Shown piece by piece: positions 22,870 to 33,721 of a DNA stretch of 64,000 bases. Numbering within the stretch: the stretch's first letter is position 1; every line of letters starts with the position of its first letter. The stretch lies in assembly GCA_033807775.1 (NCBI GenBank), contig CM066327.1, forward strand, positions 93,394,295 to 93,458,294, read 5' to 3'. This stretch comes from Saussurea involucrata (taxonomy: Eukaryota; Streptophyta; Magnoliopsida; Asterales; Asteraceae). Made by a program: the position numbers and the translations under genes. The notes under the pieces were generated by a model. It searched no databases. It was given only the letters and a program-made list of their open reading frames with translations, and was not told where the DNA came from.

Positions 22870-24120
22870 ATGTCTAAGATACATCCATCTGAAAATAAAA
22901 GTGGATCATCATCTCGTGGCCTGCTGTGTAATAATCATAACCATGTGGATTCAGTTTCTTCAACTCCAAAACACACCACTCTTACTGTTTGGAAAAGATC
23001 AAGCATGAGCTTTCAAGGCTCCGATGGCTTCACTGTGTATGATCGCCATGGAAGCCTGGCTTTTCGTGTTGACAACTACTCCAGGAATAGCCATATCAGA
23101 AACGGCTGGTCTTGCTCTTCTCTTGCCGCTAACGCTGGCGGAAGTGGTGGTGGTGGTGGTGGTGCCGGTGCCCTCGTCCTCATGGATGGATCCGGTAGAC
23201 CCTTGATTACCCTCAAACCTCAGGTATGAATCTGTTTGTTATGCCAACATCAAGATTTCCATTACAATAAAATCGGGTTTATAGGATATCATAAATTAAT
23301 CAATTATACATATGTAAATGTATTGCATTAAATTTAATTTATAGGACAATTTTACACATCTTAAGAAGTTTTTACGACAATTTGAGTAAAACGTCATATT
23401 GTTTTTTATACGACATTATTTTAAAAAAAATATGAAAACAAGCCTCTTAGTTAAAAATATAATAAAAGATCTTCATAGGACACTTCTCAAAGAAAAACGT
23501 TATGTACGAAAACTAACATATACGATACTTTATTTCAAAAGCATCCTAATTTTTTTCATAAATCGCACAAAAACCGCTTTTACATATGATATACAATTAT
23601 TTAGTTATATAAACTAAAGTCATATAAAATAGTCTATTATTTCGGTGTCCTGTAAACCCTATGCATGAACAACCAATTCATATTTACATATGTCAAACTT
23701 CAGATTTTCAGTATTCAAAGTCAGTGGATTGGATGTATATATAGAGAAGATGATAACGGATCATCAAAGATCGACCGAAGAATCTTCACAATGAAGAAAC
23801 CACCGTCATCTGTGTTGACATTTGGTCGAACCCATAACGAACAAGTACAATGTGAGGCTGAAGTCTTCTTCACAAGAAAACAACCGGATTATCGGATAGA
23901 GGGTTCATTTTGGAAGCGTAATTGCATGATCAGGAGCACCGCTAACGGGGAAGTGGCAGCCAAGATTACGAGGAAAAGAACAAATACCATGATGTTGAAT
24001 GAAGAAGTGTTCAGCCTGGTGGTCAAACCGGGTTTCGACCCTCAACTCATCATGGCTTTCGTTGTCATCCTTGATCGCATTTGTTTCAAGCCCTCTTTCC
24101 CCCATTTTATTTGTTCATGA
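22870..24120 (+). CDS. LURP-one-related protein (two exons, one intron)
   Basis: Exon 1 is 22870-23223 and exon 2 is 23704-24120. The splice sites CAG|GTATGA and CTTCAG|ATTTTC join in phase 0 to give 256 residues without a stop. The protein matches the plant LURP-one-related family (DUF567, Tubby-like fold). It has LTVWKRSSMSFQGSDGFTVYD near residue 38, then FRVDNY, a Ser/Gly loop, LMDGSGRPLITL, W-G, FTMKK, FEGSFWKR-like and EVAAKI, and a C-terminal hydrophobic helix (LIMAFVVILDRI). One family member, LURP1, is pathogen-responsive in Arabidopsis. The biochemical function of the family is unsettled. Compared with the ~190-225 residues usual for the family it is slightly long, mostly from the N-terminus and a Gly-rich insert (GGSGGGGGGAGA). 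Mobile-element sequence occupies most of the intron, and a CACTA-type MITE begins 7 bp after the stop. I see no inactivating mutation. Confidence 0.85.
23260..23660. mobile_element. CACTA-type MITE remnant inside the LURP-one intron
   Basis: CATTACAATAAAATCGGG at 23260 resembles the start CACTACAATAAAATCAGG of the intact MITE at 24128. Internal phrases such as TTTATAGGA and TACGACATT are shared in style with it, and a degenerate end (TCCTGTAAACCC) lies near 23648. The right terminus is not intact. Confidence 0.5.
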
Positions 24121-24127
24121 GTGATCA

Positions 24128-24849
24128 CACTACAATAAAATCAGGTTGATAGGACGCCACAAATGTCTAAGGAGCCGTTTACTAAACGTTAACCTGGTAA
24201 GATCCAACTCTTACTTGCCTAACTATGTAAGATTCAAGGCCATCAAACTAGCGTATTATGATTGTTGGTAAGTGTCTGTTACCCGATAAGCACTAACAGG
24301 GTAAAAGTTGTCATCCTCAATTATCAAGTAAGAACATGGGTCGTTATCATGCCTCTTACCGGGTAAGATTCTTGGTTAATATGCCCACCCAGTAAGCACT
24401 CAACCACCCACCTGTTTAGTGGCTGGTAAACGACCCCTGCTATATAAGACTTAAATTTATGGATGAAACAAAATGTGTTCCAAGTAAAAGTGGTAGAATA
24501 AGTTTATATGATGCTTTTGAGTGTTTTAACAAGTTTTTAAAACATTTTATAATAAAGTGTCCTATTAGTTTTTTAATACGATATTTTTGACAAATGTCTA
24601 ATGAATACATACATTTTCTGTAGGCTACTTATAAGATAGATTTTCAAATAATATCATAAAATATTAATACGACGTTTTATTTCAAAGTCCTAAAAACTTG
24701 TTAAGACCTTCAAAACGTGTTATAAACTTATTATAATACTCGTATCTAAGACACATAGCGTTTGATTCTATAAACTTAAATCTTATAAAACGCTTTATTA
24801 GAATACTTTAACATTTTTTACATCCTATAAACTTGATTTTGTTGTAGTG
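24128..24849. mobile_element. CACTA-type MITE with 3-bp target duplication
   Basis: The 722-bp element begins CACTACAATAAAATC and ends GATTTTGTTGTAGTG, inverted termini typical of the CACTA superfamily. It is flanked by TCA (24125-24127) and TCA (24850-24852). No transposase frame is present, so it is non-autonomous. It starts 7 bp after the stop codon of the LURP-one-related gene and therefore lies in that gene's 3' untranslated region or terminator. Confidence 0.85.
24163..24439. mobile_element. hAT-like MITE nested in the CACTA MITE
   Basis: The left end AAGGAGCCGTTTAC and the inverted right end GTAAACGACCCCTG form imperfect terminal inverted repeats around ~280 bp rich in GGTAAG and TTACCCGG words. 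The (A)GGGGCCGTTT-type end is seen on other copies in this window (25303, 63429). No convincing target duplication. Confidence 0.5.
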
Positions 24850-25302
24850 TCACGGACAAAACTTGGTCGATAATTTATTGTATGTTTCCTAAGTGTATCT
24901 TTCAAACCAAACGTGGGACGGTGAATTTTTGTCATATCCATGTCACGCCAAACGTGGGACAGTGAGTTTTGTCCCGTCCTGTCCTATCCGATGTACCAAA
25001 CGCAGCTTAAATGAACATAAACAAACGTAAACGAACGTAAATTAATGAAGTTCACGAACATAATTGATCGAATGAGACCATTGTTCACGTTCTTTCATTT
25101 AACTAAACGAACAAAAAAATGAGATCATGTTTGTTTATTTATTTATTAAAATAAATGAACTTCCCCCGGGATGGTTTGCTGAATGTTTGGTTCCTCTACA
25201 ACCTTAAACATAAGTTCTATATATTAAGTAGTTTATTGAGATTTTTGGGGCGGTTTACCTGACACTTACTTGGTAAGCTCCGACCGGTAAAAGTCAACAC
25301 TT
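24850..25302. other. Spacer, no gene
   Basis: It includes an imperfect duplication of CAAACGTGGGACRGTGA at ~24906 and ~24950 and a run of ACGTAAACGAACGTAAA-like units near 25020-25045. No coding frame. Confidence 0.4.
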
Positions 25303-25804
25303 AGGGGCCGTTTATTAAGTGCTCTCCCGCAAGTGCTTACAAGGTCATTTACTTTGTTGGAATACATGGCAAGGGTCAAGAATCTTACTCAATAAGCACT
25401 TACCGGGTAAATTGTTGCATATGATACCGTTTTAATGAACTACAATCTTACCCGGTAAAGTAAATTATGGTGATCACTCTTATCGGTAAGCGCTTACCCG
25501 GTAAGCGCTTACCCGGTAAGCGCTTACCCGGTAAGCGCTTACCCGGTAAGCGCTTACCCGGTAAGCGCTTACCCGGTAGTCTAGGTAAATGCCCTTTTAC
25601 ACTTAATTTAACATGTAAGATTTTAGTAGATTAAAACGGAATCATATGCAACATTTTTATCCGGTAAGCGCTTAACTGGCAAGAGTCGGTCCTTGTCATC
25701 ATTTTTACCGGCTAAGATTCTCAATCTTTGTCATGTTCATTCTTAAGGTAAAATGACCCGGAAGCACTTATCCGATAAACGTTTAATAAACGGTCTTTAG
25801 ACAC
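25303..25804. mobile_element. hAT-like MITE carrying a palindromic tandem array
   Basis: TTAGGGGCCGTTTATTAAGTG (25305) and its inverted counterpart CGTTTAATAAACGGTCTTTAG ending at 25800 mark the ends, with ACAC repeated on both sides. The interior is packed with GGTAAG/CTTACC words and holds a six-unit palindromic array. The sequence that follows (25805-25839) ends in a CACTA-like terminus without a partner, so it may be nested in an older MITE. Confidence 0.6.
25485..25574. repeat. Six tandem copies of palindromic 15-mer GGTAAGCGCTTACCC
   Basis: Six exact units start at 25485, 25500, 25515, 25530, 25545 and 25560. The 14-bp core GGTAAGCGCTTACC is a perfect palindrome, so either strand can form a ladder of hairpins. 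Confidence 0.95.
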
Positions 25805-27287
25805 TTTTTAGCATCCTATAAACCGATTTTATTATAGTGTGAATGGAATCAAAATACACGTATCCAAATCGAAATTTGATTGGCAAAAGGTACTAGTATC
25901 CAAACTGAATTGAAGTTGATATAAATTAGCAAAATTAACCGATATTTGGAATTCTAAAGAATATGAGATTCTATTTCTTGTTTGCTTCAACTATCGTTTG
26001 GGCCATCAGTAGCAATACCCTCAAGCCCTCAAGCCCTAGCCTGCCACCTCAGTGCCACATCAGCTTTTCTTCTTACCCTCAAACCCTCAAAAAGTGGAGT
26101 ACCCATACCCTCAAGCCCTAGTTTGCCACCTCAGCGCCACATCATTTTTTTTAATTCTTTTCTTTATACATTTAATTATTTAACAAAATATAAATATTTA
26201 TATATTTTTTAATAAATAAAAATAAGATAAATAATAAATAAAAATAAGAAAAAAATGTAAAATTTGATATACAATAAACAAGGACCAAATATGTAATTTT
26301 CTCAATTATTTTTTGGAAGAATTAACTCTAATTTTAACAAAGTTGGATGGAGGGATGAAAATGGAAGAAAAATAGAAACCATAAGGATAAAAATGCAGTT
26401 TTAAAAGATCTAAGACGAAAACCGTTATTAACAGTAAACCACAGGGACCAAAATCATAGTTTACTCAAAAAATAATTTTATGTAGTTTATATGATATATA
26501 TTAAAATATATAAATCCAAAAAAATTCAATGTTGGGCTCATTTCGAAAGTATCGAAGAGACGATTATAATGGTGTAACTTGTTAAAATTAAAACATATTT
26601 TTTTAACGTGTTTTAGTTAATAAACGATTATATGCGTTAAATGTAAAATTAAAATAATGAAACTAAAAGGTATAAAGTAAATTTAGTAAATAAGTATAGG
26701 GGTTGAAAGTGTAAATTTGAATTAAAAATTATTAAATTTTGCCAAAATTTCACTCGGGTTCCACGGGTTTACAAACCCGCTCCCTCAAAGCCCGTGCCAA
26801 GCCCTCTCCCCCTTGCCCATTCCCGCTGGAACCCGCCGAGCCCGCATCCTAACCCGAGCCCGCATCCGGTACGCATGGCCTTACATCCCAAATTATGAAG
26901 CTAAAGCACATCAGGACATCAGGATCAGGTTGTTATTTATATTAATATTAGTTTATGTTCATATTCTCTCAATTATATGTATTTATGTAATTAGCATGGG
27001 CGGACCCAGAAGGATGGTTACGGTGGTACGTGCCATCGTATTGTTTCTCCGCTGTAAAGTAAAAAAAAATTAGGTTCGTGAAAGGTGCAACCGAATCAAT
27101 GTGTTGTGTCACCGTATATATTTTGAAACTGCAATAAGGATTTTTTAAATCAATTTTTCATGATTTTTTGCTTTTGTAAATGTATCAATCAATCATGAAA
27201 AGAAAAGAGATTTTCAAATATACGTGTGGCCCAAATCTTGACCAAAAGTTTTGATAATACTGTCAGCAAGCATTCAGCCCCATCAAC
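25805..27287. other. A+T-rich intergenic sequence
   Basis: No gene. A ~50-bp phrase (CCCTCAAGCCCTAG then TGCCACCTCAG and GCCACATCA) occurs twice, near 26016-26060 and 26107-26150. A G+C-rich stretch with CCCGCATCC units lies at ~26755-26880. Both look like pieces of small non-autonomous elements whose ends I could not define. Confidence 0.4.
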
Positions 27288-27301
27288 AGTCAACAACACT
27301 A

Positions 27302-27654
27302 CAAATCAAGTCTAGCTCAGTTGGTTCGCCGAAGGACGGTAACATCCGGGAGGGGCGGGGGGGGGGGGGGGGGGGGGGGGCTGTGGATGGTATCCCAGTC
27401 TACCCGGGTTTGATCCCTAGGGGAGTCAGTTGGGGGCTTGAGGAGTACCCGTCCTTGGATGGTCCAGTCGAAACTGGGCTTATCCCCCCAGCCGCAAGGT
27501 TGGGCCTTAGGTCCAGCGTAAGCTGGCCGGGACAGAGGCGGACTAGGGGCTGCCCAATTGGATGCCCGATACCGCCCGGGAGATGTGCTTGCGTGTGTGC
27601 GTGTGTTCGTGGTAGTTGATTGTGGGGTCGATGCCGCTATGCCTTCCAAAAAAA
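27302..27654 (+). mobile_element. tRNA-derived SINE with 14-bp target duplication
   Basis: A box A-like TAGCTCAGTTGG lies near 27313 and a box B-like GGGTTTGATCCC near 27407. These are the internal RNA polymerase III promoter pattern of tRNA-derived SINEs. The element ends in an A8 tail and is flanked by identical AGTCAACAACACTA copies at 27288-27301 and 27655-27668. It is ~353 bp, with a G24 run between the boxes that widens their normal spacing. Open frames on either strand here are coincidental. Confidence 0.88.
27357..27380. repeat. G24 homopolymer in the SINE
   Basis: Twenty-four consecutive G lie between the A and B boxes. The true length may differ because such runs assemble poorly. 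Confidence 0.8.
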
Positions 27655-27668
27655 AGTCAACAACACTA

Positions 27669-28689
27669 TTCCATAAGACACACAAGCAATTGTTGACAAA
27701 GGGCCCATTTCAAATCATTAAATAAGCCCATATTTCTGTGGAGATCCACCAAATCATTCTCCGAATAATAAATAAATCTTGGTTGGCCCAATTCAAATTA
27801 AAACAATAATAGCTTGCTTGACCAATAGTTGACAAATCTTCAAATTAAGACATTAAATAGCTTGACCAATAATTCAAATCAGAATTAGCCTATACAATTT
27901 AGATGTGAGTAGGGCCATAGTGAGACGACCAAATACCCATGTATAGGTCTCTTGCTCACACCTAATCCATCCTATCACAATGCAAATCAAAGTTATAGTC
28001 AGACCTTATAACTCCAAAGTTGCCACATAACACATATCTATGGCAAACCTTTTGGAAAAATAACCCAAAAATCCTCTCAACAACTATGTAAATGAAAACT
28101 TCATCAATCAATATAGCTCAAAATAATAACAATAAAAAACCAATCTCACAATCAACTATCATATTAATATTACTTCATCACCATTAAAAGCACACATTAC
28201 CATATAAATACTTAGAAAACTCATCACCAACAAATGCCATCTATACAAACCAAAATAAATGGCCAAACTTGTTAAGCTTGTGGATTTAGGTTACAAAATC
28301 AAAATCAAAAATTTACCTCTATTTGGGAGCTTGTTCCAGGAGCTTAATCAAAATCATACCTCAACTGTTTGAGAAAAGTGAGAGATAACTATAGCACCTG
28401 GAATCTGCATTTGAAATCAAAGTTAATTTTCCTTCAAAGCTTTCACATGAATGCTTCAAAGTTTTCCTTTTTGAGAAATGAGATAGTACATGGAAAACCA
28501 AGATTCGGAGAGAGCAATAGTCGAAAGGTAGAAGCAGTAAGCCGATTTGAATCTGTCATATGGGACAAAGGAAAGAGTAGAGCAGAGAATCGATCTGTAA
28601 ACAAATACATCAATATGAAAATTCAAATTCAAATTAAAGTATAATGATCAATAAAAAAATGAAGAAAGTATAGTTACAATATTTGTTTG
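27669..28689. other. Intergenic spacer, nothing recognised
   Basis: A+T-rich with no supported gene. The short open frame at 28369-28644 has no domain or splice context that I can recognise. Confidence 0.4.
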
Positions 28690-28768
28690 TTTAAACCGTA
28701 AACGTTAACCGGGTAAAGGTAAGACTCTCGGTCCTTGCTATCGCTCTTACCGGGTAAGATTATTGGTA
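28690..28768. mobile_element. Fragment of the GGTAAG/CTTACC MITE family
   Basis: AAACGTTAACCGGGTAAAGG and CTCTTACCGGGTAAGATT match the interior of the MITEs at 24163, 25303 and 63429. The outer copia inserted directly beside it. Confidence 0.5.
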
Positions 28769-28773
28769 CTTTC

Positions 28774-28944
28774 TATCAAGGAGAACCGATAATCATGCAC
28801 ATTTATAGCTGTAAATATATTCATATATTTAGATAACATTCATTCCATGTATAGCTCCTTAATTCACGCTCTTTATGTTGTACCAAGTCCTATATATGTA
28901 CCTCTGTATTTGTGAATTATAACACGATTCATTCAGCCTCCATA
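28774..28944 (+). repeat. 5' LTR of outer copia
   Basis: It runs from TATCAAGGAGAACC to CAGCCTCCATA; the ends are TAT/ATA and not the usual TG/CA. It matches 62542-62712. Confidence 0.9.
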
Positions 28945-28956
28945 TGGTATCAGAGC
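28945..28956 (+). other. Primer binding site (tRNA-iMet type)
   Basis: TGGTATCAGAGC follows the LTR immediately, as in most copia elements. Confidence 0.88.
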
Positions 28957-29022
28957 TACTTCTGCTCTAGCGAGTTTTTCGATCCTTCTTCCCACTCTCG
29001 TAACCCTATCTCAGCCGTCTTC

Positions 29023-30195
29023 ATGGAACCATCTGAAACTATCGTCCAACTCACAGCCACAAGCCACTTTCCGATCAAACTCACAGCCACAAACTTCCCA
29101 GTGTGGCGCAAACAAGTTCAATCAGCCCTCATCGGGCTTGCCCTAGATGGCTTCATCAACGGCCTCAGCACATCACCATAAAAAACCATCACTGACAAAG
29201 ACAACGTCACCAAGCCGAACCCTGAATACACAATCTGGTACCGTCAAGACCAGATTATATTTAGCGCCATACTCGGAAGCTGCTCCGATGCCATTCAGCC
29301 GATTCTCACCTCAGCCTCAACTGCAAAGGAAGCCTGGGATCGGCTAAGTACAAGCTATGCAAGTCAATCTCGTTAGAAAACTGGGATCGGCTAAGTACAA
29401 GCTATGCAAGTCAATCTCGTTCCAGAATTATATCCCTCAAGTCCAAACTTGCAAAGAACCCCAAGGGAAATCGTCCAATTGCGGATTATCTCAATGACAT
29501 GAGAATGATTGCTGATGAACTTGCAATTGCTCAAAGACCCATAGATGAGGAGGATCTCCTGGTCCACATACTAAGCCAACTTGGAGACGAATACGGAACA
29601 ATCACTACTGCCATCAAAATCTGGGAACAGTCGATCTCCTTCTCTAAACTTTTTGATAAACTGGTTGACTTCGAACGCTCTCTTAAGGAAACCGAATCTG
29701 CTACTGCTCCGCTCATTGCTACTGCCAACTATTCTCAACGCCAACAAGGTAGGACCAACAATCGGTTGTCTGACTCTCAGCCCCGGTCACAAAATACTGG
29801 TCGCTTCAACTACGAAAACCAACCACGCACAAATCGCTTGAATAACAATACTCAATACCGGAACAACCGCTCCTCCTCATACTGCCACTTATGTCAGATT
29901 ATGGGCCATGAAACCCGTGATTGCAGGAAGCTTTCTCGCTTTCTCGAAGACCACAACATTACCGGTATCCACAGCTCCAGCAACCCAGTGGCCAACGCTA
30001 CTACCTTAAGCTCCAACTCAACCTCAACAACCGCACCTTGGCTGTTTGATACTGGAGCTTCACACCATCTAACATCAGATCGCTCCTACCTTCATCATGT
30101 CTCAGAATATGGTGGACCGGACGAAATTTTCCTTGGTGATGGTACAACTCTTTCCATTTCCCATACTGGTCACACAAATCTAATCGTCCGTTACA
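29023..30195 (+). pseudogene. Outer copia gag and protease, broken
   Basis: The start at 29023 (MEPSETIVQLTA) begins a copia gag with FPVWRKQV and LTSASTAKEAWDRL motifs. TAA at 29179 interrupts it early. A 41-bp duplication at 29334-29421 shifts the frame. The remaining gag (ADYLNDMRMIADELAIAQ) leads to a zinc knuckle CX2CX4HX4C (CHLCQIMGHETRDC, ~29882) and the aspartic protease with FDTGASHHL at ~30046. The frame changes again near 30195. Gag would form the particle and the protease would process the polyprotein; neither can be made intact. Confidence 0.88.
29334..29421 (+). repeat. 41-bp direct duplication in outer copia gag
   Basis: Identical 41-bp copies at 29334-29374 and 29381-29421 are separated by AGAAAA. 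The 47-nt shift is not a multiple of three and breaks gag. Confidence 0.92.
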
Positions 30196-30196
30196 C

Positions 30197-31910
30197 TTGT
30201 CCAATATTCTTTGTGTTCCTTCTCTTCGTAAACAACTTATATCTGTTGCCAAACTTTGTCGTACTAATCAAGTCTCTGTTGAATTTTTTCCTTTTTATTT
30301 TCTTGTCAAGGATCTCTGCACGGGGGCGCCTCTCATGCGGGGGGAGAACCAAAATGATGTCTACTACGCAAATCCACTCTCGCCTCCCCAAATAAACACC
30401 ACCATGAAAGCATCGCCTCTCGACCTTCATCACGTTTTTGGTCATCCGTCTGCTCGTGTTTTCAAGTCTCTTGTTAAAGACTTAGGTCTTCATTTTCGTT
30501 CATTGTCTGATTTAAACTTTCATTGTTCTTCATGTTTAATTAATAAAAGTCATAAACTCCCTTTTGGCCAAAACTCTTGTACTGCAACTCAACCTTTGCA
30601 ACTTATTTACTCTGATGTTTGGGACCTGTTCAAAAATCTTTTGATGGTTTTACCTACTATGTAGTGTTTGTTGATTACTATTCGAAATACATTTGGCTTT
30701 ATCCCATTAAATACAAATCGGATGTCTCAAAAAAATTTCCACAGTTTAAACTCTTGGTAGAAAAATTCTTTCACACTTCCATCATATCCATGTTCACTAA
30801 CAATGGTGGTGAATACCAAGCCCTCATTCATTTGTTTCAATCCATGGGAATCTCTCACTACACTACACCCCCACATACTCCCGAGCAAAATGACGTTGCC
30901 GAACGTCGCCACCGCCACATTGTCGAAACGGGCCTCGCCCTACTACACTTTGCAGGTCTCCCTCTCTCCTTCTGGTCGCTTGCGTTCCAAACGGTTTCCA
31001 TCTCATAAATCGCTTACCAACTCCCATCCTAAACTCCAAAAGTCCGTTTGATGTCTTGTATGGCCGCTCCCCTAACTACACAAAACGCAATCCATTTGGA
31101 TGTCTCTGCTATCCGTGGCTTCACCCCTACTCCCCCTCCAAGCTCCACCCACGCTCCGCCCCTTGCCTGTTCTTGGGTTATTCCACCGCCAAATCTTCCT
31201 ACAAATGCTATCACATTGCCACTCGCTGTATCTATCATTCCCGGCATGTCGAGTTCATCTCCAACCGTTTTCTATACAAAAAGTCTCCCACCGCATCTCT
31301 CTTTCTTCCCACTGTTGATGAGTTCTTCACCCTTCTTCCATCAACATCTACCCCTCCCGCTGTTACGCCGCCAACCTCTATACCCACTCCCTCCATCCCT
31401 CCTCTCACACCATCTCCGCCTCCCTCCTCCATCGCCACATCTACCACAGAACCTGCCTCCCCCACAGCCTCCGAACCTACTATCGGTTCTCCCTCTTCTC
31501 CGATTTCTCATCAGTCACCACCTCCCTCCACACCGTCACCGTCTTCCTCACCCCCTCCGTCTCCCACTCGTCCTGTGCGCCAACGAAAACCCAACTCCAA
31601 ATATTTCAATCCCGCCTTCGTTAACACCGCCACTACTCATCCTATTCCCCGTTACCTTAGAACCCACTACTCCCACTCAAGCTTCCAAAGACCCGCTATG
31701 GCGTCAAGCAATGGAAGATGAATACAAAGCCTTGATCCACAACGCCACATGGGAACTTGTTCCACCCAATTCCCATCAACCAATCGGTTGCAAGTGGGTT
31801 TTCTGAATCAAGAGACATCCGGACGGTACCATAACCAAATATAAGGCCGGTCTTGTGGCTAAAGGTTTTCTCCAACAATATGGGAAAGATTACTTCGATA
31901 CCTTTAGTCC
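30197..31910 (+). pseudogene. Outer copia integrase and start of RT, broken
   Basis: A GAG-pre-integrase zinc finger (HHVFGHPS, then CSSCLINKSHK) leads to an integrase core with Asp in IYSDVW (~30610). The second catalytic position reads TNNGGEY (~30796), where the family has Asp before NGGEY, so a catalytic residue is lost. The Glu region is DVAERRHRHIVE (~30893). Frameshifts lie near 30630, 31000 and 31660, with stops in between. A Pro/Ser-rich linker at ~31300-31600 precedes the RT start (MEDEYKALIHNATWELV, 31711). TGA follows WVF near 31804. The coding match ends at DTFS (31908), where the second gypsy element is inserted. Confidence 0.85.
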
Positions 31911-33514
31911 TGACAGTGATTTGAATACACCGATAGACGTGTAATTAATTAAACCTTAATGCAAGTATACATTAAAATCTAATGTCGTCTTTCAAGTAAT
32001 AATACGGTAAGAACCATGTATCGTTCCCACAGAGATTGGAGTAAAAGCGTATTAAAAGTCTAGTAAAAGAAATGGTTTCCAAGGATCAGTTCGAAGATTA
32101 ATATTTGTTTGTTGGTGTTTGGAATTATCACAGATTATATAACAATTAATAAAGGATAGCAAGGGTGTAAGATGTTGGGGTGAGATTTAAACAAAACTTC
32201 CAGCAGACCAATGCTGTGGCAATGCTACAGCATTGTGTCGTTCAACAATTAAGTTCACCATCTACTTTTCAGGTTGCCCTCTCGGGTTTTCTGCCATTCA
32301 CTACTGATCTAGCAGCCACTCGACCCATCTCTGGTGTCATGTGTCAGAACTATCGATAGCAAAAGAGTCCTTCCAAGTATATGGATAAACAAATCTCTTT
32401 GTTAAAAATTACTCTCTCGAGCCGATTCCCATATCAGTTAAGTTGACATGTTCTAAGTGGGTCATCTCTGACTCGCACTCTACAATATTACCATCAAAAC
32501 AGATGATCAAATTATCGGGCAAAATCAACCAGAAAGAACAGAGGTGACAAATCTCTTTGTTAGTAGCTCTCTCAAGCTTACTTTCTTTGTCATTCGGATT
32601 GACGTGCATATCAATGGTTCATCTCTGATACCATGGCACTTTAACACTTTCAAAGTGATCAACCGTCCTGAAGTAACTTGATATTTTATAAAACTTAACA
32701 TGAAATGGTGAACATCATTATTGAGAAACGATGTCCACTTTTCATTATGTTTAAAATCTCACACCCAAGCTATTTAAATTTAGCTACTCATACTGAAATG
32801 TAAATGACAGGAAATGTAAATTACAGAAATGAAAGACATAAAGTAAAGACTTAAATGTAAATGACTTGAATGTAAAATGCAAGAATATAAAGATTTATGA
32901 ATTAATGCAACAATGCTTGAACAATGCTGCAGCAACTCATAAATTGTATGAATATCAAAAACAAGATGAAGATAATACTTAGAATTGCATAAAAGTAAAA
33001 GGATTCTGGAATTTAATTGTGAGAACTGAACTCCAAAGTTGTTTAACAAAAACTAAAACATACTACTTATATTTATACTAATACAAAAGAGGATGTCATA
33101 CTAACTTTACTATTTAAGCACTATTCATTAAGGTACAAAATACTATAGCACCAATGCCTCCCATGATGGTCTTTTTAGAGTTGAACAAAACTTCATCAGG
33201 CATTGAATTAATTCTTCTAGAAGATGGTGAGTCATAGTCCCAAAATTAAGCAACAAAAAGCCTTCTAGAAGTTGATTCTTTCTTCCAATCGTCCAGTCTT
33301 CAATGCTGTAGCATTGGGCAGGGATGCACTATATAAATAAACACAATAAGCCTTCTTAAAACAGTAAATGACAGGTAAATCATAGTCTTAGCTCCATTAA
33401 ACAAAGATTGAAAATAAGTAATAAAAAGGACTCAAATGTTGGGATAAAATAACAAATTCTAACTAAAAAGGAGAAGAAAAAGATATAATATGCATTAATA
33501 AATAATGCATATCA
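31911..33514 (-). repeat. 3' LTR of second gypsy element
   Basis: On the minus strand it runs TGATATGCATT (33514) to ATCACTGTCA (31911), 1,604 bp with TG/CA ends, directly after the polypurine tract. It contains AATGCTACAGCATTG at 32221, AATGCTGCAGCAA at 32923 and CAATGCTGTAGCATTGGG at 33301. Confidence 0.85.
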
Positions 33515-33690
33515 CACCCTCAAATTTAAATTGTTGTTTGTCCCCAAACAACTAAAAGACCTAAAAAGAAAATGACTCAATTTTGAAATTTCTTGCAAGA
33601 AATTGGCACTAAGTACCCACATCATGTACATCATATCCCATGAACTAGATAGCCTTTCATAAATCTTTTATCATTCATTTTAACCCAAAG

Positions 33691-33721
<31 letters not shown>

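Noticed and set aside
25485..25574. CRISPR-like array
   Set aside because: The repeats are directly adjacent with no spacers, sit in a plant MITE, and are simple palindromic tandem units.
27302..27420. tRNA gene
   Set aside because: The A-box and B-box words exist, but spacing is disrupted by G24, no cloverleaf can be drawn, and the unit has an A tail and target duplications. It is a SINE.
27251..27685. Two long open frames on opposite strands over the SINE
   Set aside because: They arise from the G+C-rich SINE and the homopolymer (Gly or Pro runs); no domain is present.
28369..28644. 91-codon ORF left of the outer copia
   Set aside because: No domain, splice context or promoter recognised; ends in low-complexity IQIQIKV.
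31048..31806. Pro/Leu-rich 252-residue open frame
   Set aside because: It is a different frame of the outer copia integrase-RT linker. Only its last ~50 codons coincide with the true pol frame.
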